64,000 nucleotides of DNA from Blautia wexlerae DSM 19850. GTDB lineage: Bacteria > Bacillota > Clostridia > Lachnospirales > Lachnospiraceae. How positions within the stretch are numbered: the stretch's first letter is position 1; each line of letters opens with the position of its first letter. The position numbers and the translations under genes are program-made. The stretch covers positions 2,118,501 through 2,182,500 of the forward strand of contig NZ_CP102267.1 of NCBI RefSeq assembly GCF_025148125.1, in the 5' to 3' direction. Of this stretch, positions 27,708-36,036 are shown in pieces. The notes under the pieces were generated by a model, which worked only from the letters and a program-made list of their open reading frames with translations, was not told where the DNA came from and made no database searches.

Positions 27708-28544
27708 ATGTTTAATTTAGGAGAGGCGATCCTTGCACTTTTGGAAATCGTGTTTGGATTTTGGAATAATCAGGTCAGCCTCGTATTTGAACTTTTAGGA
27801 CAGTCCCCTACCGGGTTCAAAGGGGGCGGGCCCTGGGGGATCATTGAAGGGATTGAACCCCTTTTTGTTGGGATAGGCTCTGCCCTGGTAGTCCTTTTTT
27901 TCGTCATTGGGTTTTGTGCAGAGTCGGTAGATATCCGGGAAGAAATCCGGTTTGAAGCAATCCTCCGTATGTTTATCCGGGTTGCCATTGCACAGTGGCT
28001 GGTATCTTATAACATTACCATTATGAAAGCCCTGTTTACTTCCTGTGGAAACCTGGTGGGGCATTTGGGACAAAACCAGAGTGTGGAGTTATCCATTGAC
28101 CCGGCGCAGGCAGAAGTGATCAAAGATTTAGGATTTGGAACCAGTATCGTGTTCCTGATACTTGCTGTTTTCCTATCTTTAATCGTTATTATCTGTGGGT
28201 TCTTCCTGCTGTACAATGTTTATTTCCGCTTTTTGAAAATCATGGTAATTGTACCTTTTGGGGCGATTGCCAGCAGTACCCTGGCTGGAAACCGGGGGCT
28301 TAGTAATACCTTTGTAGCCTATATGAAATATTTTATCAGTGTCGTTTTTGAGGCAGTCACAATGGCACTGGCAATCCTTTTGTGTAACCAGTTTATTTCC
28401 TCCGGACTTCCGACCTTTACCGGAGATTATGAGGACTGGGCCAAAACCCTGATTTATTTGGGGGAAATGACCTTTACGGTTGCGCTGACGGTAGGCACTG
28501 TAAAAGGGGCGCAGAACCTGACTTCCAGGGCACTGGGATTGTAG
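27708..28544 (+). CDS. VirB6/TrbL-like polytopic channel protein
   Basis: 278 residues from ATG 27708 (AGAGGTGAAGTG precedes; GTG 27705 is also possible). About six to seven hydrophobic segments; a charged central part (AESVDIREEIRFEAI) and C-terminal GTVKGAQNLTSRALG. Position after Maff2 and before PrgI/VirB4 fits the VirB6-like protein of Gram-positive conjugation systems. Confidence 0.78.
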   Translation: MFNLGEAILALLEIVFGFWNNQVSLVFELLGQSPTGFKGGGPWGIIEGIEPLFVGIGSALVVLFFVIGFCAESVDIREEIRFEAILRMFIRVAIAQWLVSYNITIMKALFTSCGNLVGHLGQNQSVELSIDPAQAEVIKDLGFGTSIVFLILAVFLSLIVIICGFFLLYNVYFRFLKIMVIVPFGAIASSTLAGNRGLSNTFVAYMKYFISVVFEAVTMALAILLCNQFISSGLPTFTGDYEDWAKTLIYLGEMTFTVALTVGTVKGAQNLTSRALGL

Positions 28545-28556
28545 GAGGAAAGGATT

Positions 28557-29501
28557 GTGCAGGAAAAAGGGATACAGATGACACTATTTGAATATTTTCA
28601 GGACGCAGAATGCTTTAGCCTTAAAGAAGCAGTGGCTTGTGTAGAACAGGTAAAAGAGGTAAAAGAACCCAGTATCCGGGCAAGAATTTATGAGGGAATA
28701 GAAAAGGGGCTTTTTTCCAGGATAGCCAAAGGAGTCTATACGGTTACCAAAGAACAGGACGGAGAAGAGGTAACTTGTATGCTGGTTCAGGGAAATGGCA
28801 GGGATTTGAGCTTTTTAAAAGATAACAGTATAGATGCCATTATTACAGATCATGCTTATGACCTGAAAAAAAGCCTGAAAGGGGGAAATCGGGATTTTGC
28901 GGCCTATGAATGTTTTCAATATACGCAGGAAGACTTTGATGAAAAATACCGGGTGTTGAAAAAAGGGTGTTTTCTGGTAGAGTTCATGCCGGAAGAAAAT
29001 GGGGAAAATTATGAATACCTTTATCAGATGAAAAAAATGGCGAAAGAAGCAGGGCTTGAATATTATGCAAAAGTCGCCTGGAAAAAAGGAGATTTCGTTG
29101 CCAATACGGGAAGAAAATCTAAAAATACGGAAGAGATTGCATTTTTTACGAAAGGAAAAGCCAGGAATTTACGCCCAGATGCGAAAAAGGATAAGGCGGA
29201 GCCAGGAATATCCCACTATATGTCAGGCGCCAGGGGAATGCTTCCAACGGTCTTTGACATTGAACCGCCAGGGAAAAACTCCCGTATTCATCAGGCAGAA
29301 AAACCAGTGCAACTTTTGCAGCAGATCCTTGGATTTGTAACAGAAGAAAAGGAGTGGGTACTGGATCAGTTTGCAGGTTCGTTTTCCCTGGGGGAAGCAG
29401 CACTTTCCAGTGAACGGAATGCAATCTGCATTGAAATTAATGAAGAATATTTTGAAAAGGGAAAAGAAAGGCTTCTGTCTGCAAAGAGCAGGAGTCGGTA
29501 G
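28557..29501 (+). CDS. N6-adenine/N4-cytosine-type DNA methylase with DHAY motif
   Basis: 314 residues from GTG 28557 (AGGAGGAAAGGATT). Residues 1-65 form a winged-helix (LKEAVACVEQVKEV.. then GLFSRIAKGVYTV). The catalytic box reads TDHAYDL (98-101) where such enzymes have DPPY or DHPY. SAM-binding motif I comes after it (LDQFAGSFSLGEAAL, about 271-285), as in beta-class enzymes. Loss of the second Pro may change activity. It could protect the element DNA or regulate it. Confidence 0.82.
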   Translation: MQEKGIQMTLFEYFQDAECFSLKEAVACVEQVKEVKEPSIRARIYEGIEKGLFSRIAKGVYTVTKEQDGEEVTCMLVQGNGRDLSFLKDNSIDAIITDHAYDLKKSLKGGNRDFAAYECFQYTQEDFDEKYRVLKKGCFLVEFMPEENGENYEYLYQMKKMAKEAGLEYYAKVAWKKGDFVANTGRKSKNTEEIAFFTKGKARNLRPDAKKDKAEPGISHYMSGARGMLPTVFDIEPPGKNSRIHQAEKPVQLLQQILGFVTEEKEWVLDQFAGSFSLGEAALSSERNAICIEINEEYFEKGKERLLSAKSRSR

Positions 29502-29518
29502 GAAAGGAGGATATGTAA

Positions 29519-30331
29519 ATGGAACAGGAAGAAAAACTCAGCCTGGATTTTGGCAATGGGGAGATCTATGAGGTCTGGCTGGAAGTTGCAACTTATCCGG
29601 CTGATAAAAACATCAAAGTTTGTGTGTTTACGGAAAAAGAGGAAGAGATATGGAAACTTTTTGAATTGACCACAGATATGGGAATTCCGCTGGAAAAGAA
29701 CCAGACCTTTTTGCTCTCAGGCTATGATCTGGAGCAGATAGTAGAATTTATCAAAAAAAACGCGATTGGACAGTTAAAAGAAGAAATCTGCTGTTCTGGC
29801 TGTATGGAATATCCACTGTTTGAATTTCAGGAAGAAACTTTAAAGAAATTGGACCCGGAGGGATATGCAGCCTATGAGCAGGCATACCAGGAACGGGGAG
29901 AAGTAAAGAATCCAGAATTTCAAAAGGAAATCAAAACAGCGGATTTTCAATGGGCGTATGGAACCGAAGAACTGGCATTGCGGGTAGATTATTATGCAAT
30001 GAACCAAAACCTTTATGTGGAGCTGTATAGCCGGGAAGATGGGATGTGGGAACCGTTTTCAGATTTGACCGTAAACCTTCCCGGATATTGCCTGGAGCCT
30101 GGAACTGCCTGTATCAGCGGTGATTTTAGTAAGGAAAATATCCAGTTTATTCAGGAGCATGGATTGGGAACACTGCTTCCCTGGAAAGCACAATCCGGTA
30201 TGGGGCAGTATGCGGTGGTGAAATTTCATCTGGAGGAACTGCGTAAGTTTGACCAGGCTGGGGTTGCCGCCTTTTGCAATCAGCATGGATTACAGAAAAC
30301 CATGCAGGAAGAGCGAAGACAGAGTAGATAA
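29519..30331 (+). CDS. DUF4313-like protein with duplicated domain, 270 aa
   Basis: ATG 29519 follows AAAGGAGG. The two halves (about 8-95 and 145-235) repeat the same plan: a YEVWLEV/LALRVDYYA strand, a Tyr/Glu-rich middle ending in a bulky aromatic pair, LSGYDLEQIVEFIKKNAIG versus ISGDFSKENIQFIQEHGLG. This matches the DUF4313 style common in these elements. Function unknown. Confidence 0.72.
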   Translation: MEQEEKLSLDFGNGEIYEVWLEVATYPADKNIKVCVFTEKEEEIWKLFELTTDMGIPLEKNQTFLLSGYDLEQIVEFIKKNAIGQLKEEICCSGCMEYPLFEFQEETLKKLDPEGYAAYEQAYQERGEVKNPEFQKEIKTADFQWAYGTEELALRVDYYAMNQNLYVELYSREDGMWEPFSDLTVNLPGYCLEPGTACISGDFSKENIQFIQEHGLGTLLPWKAQSGMGQYAVVKFHLEELRKFDQAGVAAFCNQHGLQKTMQEERRQSR

Positions 30332-30354
30332 AAAACAGAGACAGGAGGTTATGT

Positions 30355-30855
30355 ATGGAGATTGAATTAAGTGAGGACCTGCAGCATTATAAAGAATCCC
30401 TGGTTCTAGGGCTTACAGCAAAACAGTTTTTGTTTTCGGCGTTGGCATTGGGCGTAGGAACTGGGATTGTCCTGCTTTTGTATGAAAAAATCGGGATTAC
30501 TTTGAGCTGTTATGTGGCAACCCCTTTTGTTGTACCTCTGGCACTGACTGGGTTTTATAACTATCATGGGCTGACATTCTGGCAATTTGCAGGGAAGATG
30601 ATTTATTTTTCCTTTTTTAACCGCCCTTTGGTGTATGGCTCTACGGAATCGGTGCAGGAATTGAAACAGATTTATATGGAAACCTGTCAGGAAGAAGAAC
30701 GGGAAGTACAGCAAAGGAAAAAGGAACAGAAAAAAGAGAAGAAAGGTGGTGATGTAAACGTGGTGAAAAAGAAGGCAATCCGTATGGGGATCGTAACGGT
30801 AGTGATGATTGTACTTGGTGCGGCAGCAGCGGTGTGGTATAAGATGTACCGTTGA
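30355..30855 (+). CDS. PrgI-family (VirB3-like) membrane protein
   Basis: 166 residues. N-terminal ~100 residues match PrgI: HYKESLVLGLTAKQFLFSAL, a pair of membrane helices, then GLTFWQFAGKM. A Lys/Glu-rich linker and an extra C-terminal helix (IRMGIVTVVMIVLGAAAAVW) make it longer than usual PrgI (about 110-130). Always adjacent to the VirB4 ATPase; the gene here precedes it by 130 bp. Confidence 0.85.
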   Translation: MEIELSEDLQHYKESLVLGLTAKQFLFSALALGVGTGIVLLLYEKIGITLSCYVATPFVVPLALTGFYNYHGLTFWQFAGKMIYFSFFNRPLVYGSTESVQELKQIYMETCQEEEREVQQRKKEQKKEKKGGDVNVVKKKAIRMGIVTVVMIVLGAAAAVWYKMYR

Positions 30856-30871
30856 ACAGAATATTCAATCA

Positions 30872-30965
30872 AGGCGTGAAATAGCGCCTGCTCTCCATTT
30901 CAGGAGAGGGATACACAGACATGTAGCGGCAGATGGAAGCTGCTGTGTTTGTGGCCCCATCTGCC
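30872..30965 (+). other. Structured leader between prgI and virB4
   Basis: Three hairpins in 95 bases: AGGCG/CGCCT (30872-30876/30885-30889), CTCTCC/GGAGAG (30891-30896/30903-30908) and GGCAGATGG/CCATCTGCC (30928-30936/30957-30965). The last ends four bases before the virB4 ribosome site. None has a T run, so a translation-level control or RNA processing site is more likely than termination. Confidence 0.5.
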
Positions 30966-30985
30966 TGAAAGGAGGAAATTAGAGA

Positions 30986-33352
30986 TTGTCAATTTTTTCA
31001 GATAAGTTTGACCAGTTAAAAAAAGCAGATAAAGCAGTAAAATCCCCGAAATATCTTCAGGAAGTCATGGGGATTGGGAGAATTGCAGAAAATGGCATTT
31101 TTGAAGTAGGGAAGGGGGTATATTCCAGGACATACCGTTTTTTGGACATTAATTATGTAACCGCAGGTGCAGAAGAACAGATGCGAATCTTAAAGCAGTA
31201 TTGTAAGACGGTAAATGCCATTGATGTATATTTTCTTATTACCATTTTTAATCGGAACAAAAACATGCAGGATTTCCGGGAGCATGTACTTTTCCAGGAA
31301 AAAGGAGATGGTTTTAACTGGCTGCGTGGAAGTTATAACCAGATTATTGAAAAGCGCATTGTAGATGGAAGGCAGGGGATTGAACAGGAAAAACTGCTGA
31401 CTGTATGTGTAGAACGGAAATCCTACGAACAGGCAAAAGCATTTTTTGCCACTTTTGAAGCGACCTTAAAACAGAACTTTGGAGAACTTGGCTCCTGCAT
31501 TGAAGAATTAAATGCAGAAGAACGGCTGCGGGTACTTTTCAATTTTTACCGTATAGGGGAAGAGGAACAATTTTCCTTTGATTTCAGACAGGCATTAAAA
31601 AAGGGCGGTGATCCTAAAAATGATATTTCACCAGGGTATATGCAGTTTTACCCAGGTTATTTTGAAACGGAACGGAAAAAATGCAGGGCATTATTCATTA
31701 AAAAATATCCTTCTTCTTTATCGGATACCTTTTTAAATGAGATTACCAGCCTTCCGGTTCATAGTATTACTACAATCTGTATTGTACCAGTACCAAAAGA
31801 ACTGGCAAATAAGGTTCTTCAGAAGAAATATCTGGGCATTGAAAATGATATTTTAAAGCAGCAGAGAGTCCGTAATAAAAATAACGACTTTTCCAGTGAC
31901 ATTTCTCATATCAAGAAAGTCCAGAAGGAGAAGATTGTAAATCTTATGGACGACGTGCGGGAAAATGACCAGAACCTGTTTTATACAGGGGTGAATTTCC
32001 TGATCATGGCAGAGGACAAGAAGGAGTTAGACAGTGTAACCGAAACTATTAAAAATATCGGCAATGGACGCATGTGCCAGATTGAAACCCACTATTATCA
32101 GCAGAGGGAAGCTATGAATACCATACTTCCAGTGGGAAACCGGCAGATCAGCACAATGCGGACCATGCTCACCAGGGATATTGCAGCCCTTCTTCCCTTT
32201 AATGTACAGGAATTAAACGAAAAGTCCGGCGTCTGCTATGGCATTAACCAGGTTTCTCATAACCTTTGCATTGGAAACCGGAAAAAACTGGCAAATGGAA
32301 ATGGAATGGTATTCGGTGTTCCCGGCTCCGGAAAATCCTATTTCAGTAAGTCGGAAATGCTGCAGGTGTTCTTAGGAACAGATGATGATATTATCTGTAT
32401 CGACCCGACACTGGAATATTTTGATATTGCAGAAGCCCTGGGAAACCAGGCAGCAATCATTAACCTGTCTACCTATACAAAGAATTACATCAATCCTTTG
32501 GAGATGGACGTTTGGGCGCTGGATTTAAACGATTCTCAGGGATATATCCGGGATAAAGGGGAATTTATGCTGGGGCTGTGTGAACAGTGTTACGGGGATA
32601 ATCTAAACAGTCGCCATAAATCCATTATAGACCGTTGTGTACGAAAGTTGTATATCGACATTGCAAAGGCAAGGGAAAAGCATATCCCTACCATGTCAGA
32701 ATTTTATGAGTTATTGTTGGAGCAGCCAGAAGAAGAGGCAAAGGACATTGCTTTATCGTTGGAGCTGTTTGTAAATGGCTCTTTAAATATTTTCAATAAC
32801 CATACCAATGTGAATGTACAGGCAAGGTTCATTGTCTATGGTACCAGGGACCTGGGGAAAGAGCTGGGAGCCATTTCCACTCTGGTCATGCTGGAAAATA
32901 TCAGTGCCAGGATTGCAGAAAACGCAAAGAAAGGAAGGGCAACCTGGCTTTATATAGATGAGTTCCATACTGTTCTTGACCGGGAGTATAGTGCGAAATT
33001 TTTGTTCAGCCTCTGGAAAAAAGTGAGGAAGCAAGGGGGACTATGCACAGGAATCACCCAAAATTTGGTTGATATGCTGCAAAACTATACAGCCATGACC
33101 ATGCTTGGAAACAGTGAGTTTATTGCCCTGTTAAAGCAGTCCAATGTAGACAGTCAGGAATTATCCACTGCAGCAGGAATTCCAGAAGCACAATTAAAAT
33201 ATGTAGATAATTCTCCTTCCGGTACGGGGATCATTAAGTATGGAAATACCTGTATTCCATTTGATAACCGTATGGAAAAAGAAGCCAATCCGCTGTATGC
33301 GCTTTTCAATACCAACCTTCACGAAAAGGCGTTGCAGACAAAGCAGGAGTAA
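30986..33352 (+). CDS. virB4: VirB4-type conjugation ATPase
   Basis: 788 residues from TTG 30986, nine bases after AAAGGAGG. Walker A is FGVPGSGKSYFSKSE and Walker B ATWLYIDEFH; the late motif GLCTGITQNLVDML is also typical of VirB4/TraE proteins of Gram-positive elements. Cytoplasmic motor that powers assembly of the mating channel. Length is normal. Neighbour prgI supports the call. Confidence 0.93.
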   Translation: MSIFSDKFDQLKKADKAVKSPKYLQEVMGIGRIAENGIFEVGKGVYSRTYRFLDINYVTAGAEEQMRILKQYCKTVNAIDVYFLITIFNRNKNMQDFREHVLFQEKGDGFNWLRGSYNQIIEKRIVDGRQGIEQEKLLTVCVERKSYEQAKAFFATFEATLKQNFGELGSCIEELNAEERLRVLFNFYRIGEEEQFSFDFRQALKKGGDPKNDISPGYMQFYPGYFETERKKCRALFIKKYPSSLSDTFLNEITSLPVHSITTICIVPVPKELANKVLQKKYLGIENDILKQQRVRNKNNDFSSDISHIKKVQKEKIVNLMDDVRENDQNLFYTGVNFLIMAEDKKELDSVTETIKNIGNGRMCQIETHYYQQREAMNTILPVGNRQISTMRTMLTRDIAALLPFNVQELNEKSGVCYGINQVSHNLCIGNRKKLANGNGMVFGVPGSGKSYFSKSEMLQVFLGTDDDIICIDPTLEYFDIAEALGNQAAIINLSTYTKNYINPLEMDVWALDLNDSQGYIRDKGEFMLGLCEQCYGDNLNSRHKSIIDRCVRKLYIDIAKAREKHIPTMSEFYELLLEQPEEEAKDIALSLELFVNGSLNIFNNHTNVNVQARFIVYGTRDLGKELGAISTLVMLENISARIAENAKKGRATWLYIDEFHTVLDREYSAKFLFSLWKKVRKQGGLCTGITQNLVDMLQNYTAMTMLGNSEFIALLKQSNVDSQELSTAAGIPEAQLKYVDNSPSGTGIIKYGNTCIPFDNRMEKEANPLYALFNTNLHEKALQTKQE

Positions 33353-33470
33353 TGTAATCTGAAAGGAACTTTTTCTTTTATCTGTAAAGGAAAAGGTATG
33401 ACAGACGAGAAAAAAATTAGGCAACAGCAAAAATTATAAGTCGGTAAAGTAGAAAAAGGATAGGACAAAA

Positions 33471-33503
33471 AGAGTGCAGTTCTTTTATCAGGCACTCTTT
33501 TTG
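33471..33503 (+). terminator. Rho-independent terminator after virB4
   Basis: AGAGTGC (33471-33477) pairs with GCACTCT (33492-33498), flanked by A and T runs. The 110 bases before it hold only a 13-codon mini-frame. Confidence 0.8.
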
Positions 33504-33526
33504 TATATCATGGGAAAGGTGGCAGA

Positions 33527-33649
33527 ATGGCTGAAACATATCAAATAGAAATGAATTTAGAGCAGTTGGAAAGACTTTTAAAAAATCTGCCGGAGGGAAT
33601 TATGCTGGAGATTTGCTTTGGAAAGGAAGAACATGGAGAAGACACATAA
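33527..33649 (+). CDS. Small protein upstream of radC, 40 aa
   Basis: ATG 33527 after GGAAAGGTGGCAGA. Sequence MAETYQIEMNLEQLERLLKN and onward is acidic and helical. Its end overlaps the radC start by 17 bases, so translation is coupled. Not recognised. Confidence 0.55.
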   Translation: MAETYQIEMNLEQLERLLKNLPEGIMLEICFGKEEHGEDT

Positions 33650-34154
33650 AATAGATGTGGTAAGTATACGCCTGGAGGAAGAACCTCCTCTATACAGTAG
33701 CAAAGAATTAAAAAATCCCTGTGATGTGGCAGAACTCTTTCAGGATTTTTTAAAAGATTGTGACCGGGAAATGTTCTGTATTTTAAACCTTCGGACAAAA
33801 GGACAGGTAATCAATCTCAATGTAGTGGGTGTCGGGACTCTGAACAGTGTATTGATACACCCGAGGGAAGTGTTTAAATCTGCAATCCTGTCTAATGCCA
33901 GCAATATCATCCTGGCACATAACCATCCTTCGGGAAATCCGGAACCTAGCAGGCAGGACATGGACATGACAAAAAGATTGGCAGAAGCTGGGCGGCTTCT
34001 GGGGATTGAAGTGCTGGATCATGTGATTGTATCAGATGACCGGTATTTTAGCTTCCGGGAGGAAAAGCTATTGCCGGAATATTTCCAGATGGATGGGATA
34101 GCTGCGGAGCAATCCTTTCCGTATGCAAAGAGTGAAAGAGAGAAGGTACGTTAA
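33633..34154 (+). CDS. radC: RadC-family JAB/MPN domain protein
   Basis: 173 residues from ATG 33633 (AAAGGAAG site; TTG 33618 less likely). The metal site is intact: LAHNHPSGNPEPSRQD with downstream LDHVIVSD. It is the RadC catalytic domain without the N-terminal HhH part, as usual on mobile elements. Exact role is debated; often linked to anti-restriction or DNA processing. Confidence 0.88.
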   Translation: MEKTHKIDVVSIRLEEEPPLYSSKELKNPCDVAELFQDFLKDCDREMFCILNLRTKGQVINLNVVGVGTLNSVLIHPREVFKSAILSNASNIILAHNHPSGNPEPSRQDMDMTKRLAEAGRLLGIEVLDHVIVSDDRYFSFREEKLLPEYFQMDGIAAEQSFPYAKSEREKVR

Positions 34155-34267
34155 TGGGATTGACGGATTAATACGGGAACCATATAATGAGTACAATGGA
34201 AAATTTGTTTATAGAAACAAACACGTTGATGGAGAATGTAAAAATTCTGTGATTAGCGTTTAAAGTG

Positions 34268-34276
34268 TGTTATACT
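34268..34276 (+). promoter_or_regulatory. Extended -10 promoter for the darTG pair (tentative)
   Basis: TGT followed by TATACT (34271-34276), a TGn-type extended -10, with no good -35. It lies only 12 bases before the darT ATG and just before its AGGAGG, so the mRNA would be almost leaderless. The 134-bp gap from radC has no other promoter that I can see. Confidence 0.4.
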
Positions 34277-34288
34277 AGGAGGAGAACG

Positions 34289-34885
34289 ATGGGATTAAAA
34301 GATGCGAAAGAAGGAAAACTTCTATATCATTTAACAGAATTAAAGAATCTGGAATCTATTATTGATTTTGGCCTTGTGCCGAGAAAGATTCTAAGGGAGA
34401 ATACGGTAACATTTGGAGATGTAGCAGATCCAGAAATTATACGCAAGAGGGAAAGTCTGGGATTGGACGGATACATTCCATTTCATTTTCATCCATATTC
34501 AGCTTTTGATGTGGCTGTAAAGAAAACTCATGCGGGAGAGGAAATGATCTATATCTGTATTACCAGAAATTTGGCAAGGCGCAATAATTTCAGCATTTTA
34601 CCTAAGCACCCATTGGCATTGGAAGGATGCCAGTTATATGATTATGATGAAGGTTTTGAAATGATCAACTGGGATATTCTTACCAGTGTGGGGCAAAATG
34701 ACGTGGAAGCCAGAAATATAAAGATGGCGGAATGCCTGAGCCCATTGGTTATTCCTGTTGATGCATTCCAGTGCATCTATGTTTCATCTGAAGAAACTAA
34801 AAACAGAGTAACAAATTTACTGAAACAGAAAGGCGTTATCTTTCCACCGCCATTTATTACGGTGATGTCCCAATGGTTTGAATAA
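34289..34885 (+). CDS. darT: DarT-type DNA ADP-ribosyltransferase toxin (DUF4433)
   Basis: 198 residues from ATG 34289, right after AGGAGGAG; the ORF open from 34265 has no site. NAD-binding part LLYHLTELKNLESIID near the N-terminus, GYIPFHFHPYSAF, and the catalytic Glu148 in RNIKMAECLSP. DarT attaches ADP-ribose to thymidine in single-stranded DNA, blocking replication. Paired with the macro-domain gene downstream. Key residues are intact, so it should be active; the toxin identity is based on motif reading. Confidence 0.85.
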   Translation: MGLKDAKEGKLLYHLTELKNLESIIDFGLVPRKILRENTVTFGDVADPEIIRKRESLGLDGYIPFHFHPYSAFDVAVKKTHAGEEMIYICITRNLARRNNFSILPKHPLALEGCQLYDYDEGFEMINWDILTSVGQNDVEARNIKMAECLSPLVIPVDAFQCIYVSSEETKNRVTNLLKQKGVIFPPPFITVMSQWFE

Positions 34886-34903
34886 CGAGAGGAGGTGGTT
34901 GTG

Positions 34904-35941
34904 TTGATTAAATACACAACTGGAGATATGTTTCAGTCTGGTGCAGAGTGTTTAGTTAATACAGTCAACTGTGAAGGCTATATGGGAAAGGGAATTGCGT
35001 ATCAATTTAAACTGAAATTTCCGGAAAACAATAAAGCCTATATAAAAGCATGTAAAGACAAAACACTTCATGTCGGAACAATCCATACTTTTGTAGAGAA
35101 TGGCATTACAATTGTAAACTTTCCGACGAAAGATAAGTGGCGTGAAAACTCTAAAATAAGTTATATAGAAACAGCACTGGATGTTCTGGTAGAAAGGCTT
35201 CCGAAACTGAATGTAAAGTCCGTAGCGATTCCCCCGCTGGGATGTGGTAATGGTGGTTTGGATTGGCAGACAGTAAAAGAACTGATACAAAAGAAATTAA
35301 AACCAATTGCTGATGATTTTACGGTTTTGATTTATGAGCCACAGAGAAATTATGTGCAGAAAGCAGCTACTGCACCTAAACTTACAGCAGCCAGTTTAGT
35401 CTTGATGAAACTCAAAATGGGACTGAAACGTTGTACAAAACTTCGTCTTCAAAAAGCGGCGTATTTTATGAATTTATATCTGGAAGAACCTTATTTTTCC
35501 TTTCAAAAGTATAAATATGGTCCATATGCCCATTCCATTGATATTGTTGGCAGAAATATCGGAGAGTATCAGAGTTTTTATGGATTAAATGATACAGAAT
35601 CGACGTATCAGTTAGCTTATCAGGTGATATGCAGTGAAAAAACAACAAAGCTATTGAACCGCCTTTCTCCTGCAATTGAAAAGGCTGTTGCTTATGTAAA
35701 TGGGATAGAGAGCGACCATGAACTGGAAGGACTTGCAACAGTAACTTATTTAGTCCAGACTTTTTCAAGAATAGATGCCAGCCAGATCGTATCTGAATTT
35801 AAACAGTGGTCAGATGACAAAGCAACCCGTTTTACTGAGGATGAAATAAAGAAATACATTGACTGCTTGGAGCAGATGGGTGTGATAGAACGGGATATTA
35901 TGGGAAACTATTGCATTTCAGAGTATCTTTCTTACAGATAA
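34904..35941 (+). CDS. darG: DarG-type macro-domain antitoxin
   Basis: 345 residues. TTG 34904 is preferred: eight bases after AGGAGG and giving IKYTTGDMFQ, the family N-terminus (GTG 34895 and 34901 are alternatives). Macro domain: LVNTVNCEGYMGKGIAYQFK and PPLGCGNGGLDW bind ADP-ribose and remove it from DNA. The C-terminal ~190 residues are the DarG-type toxin-binding extension (LQKAAYFMNLYL, YKYGPYAHSID). A toxin-antitoxin or phage-defence pair inside the conjugative element, likely stabilising it. Confidence 0.87.
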   Translation: MIKYTTGDMFQSGAECLVNTVNCEGYMGKGIAYQFKLKFPENNKAYIKACKDKTLHVGTIHTFVENGITIVNFPTKDKWRENSKISYIETALDVLVERLPKLNVKSVAIPPLGCGNGGLDWQTVKELIQKKLKPIADDFTVLIYEPQRNYVQKAATAPKLTAASLVLMKLKMGLKRCTKLRLQKAAYFMNLYLEEPYFSFQKYKYGPYAHSIDIVGRNIGEYQSFYGLNDTESTYQLAYQVICSEKTTKLLNRLSPAIEKAVAYVNGIESDHELEGLATVTYLVQTFSRIDASQIVSEFKQWSDDKATRFTEDEIKKYIDCLEQMGVIERDIMGNYCISEYLSYR

Positions 35942-35978
35942 ACAACAATTAAAAAAGAAAATAGGAAGTAACACGAAG

Positions 35979-36010
35979 AGCATTATCGCTAAAAACGGTA
36001 GTGCTTTTTT
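35979..36010 (+). terminator. Rho-independent terminator of the darTG unit
   Basis: AGCATTATCG (35979-35988) pairs with CGGTAGTGCT (35996-36005) through two G-T pairs, then T. It isolates the toxin pair from the next operon, which starts at 36037. Confidence 0.75.
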
Positions 36011-36036
36011 TGTGCATAAAAAGGAGGTATTGCTAC

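Noticed and set aside
33398..33439. 13-codon frame after virB4 (MTDEKKIRQQQKL)
   Set aside because: Has a fair ribosome site but too short to support; may be a leader peptide.
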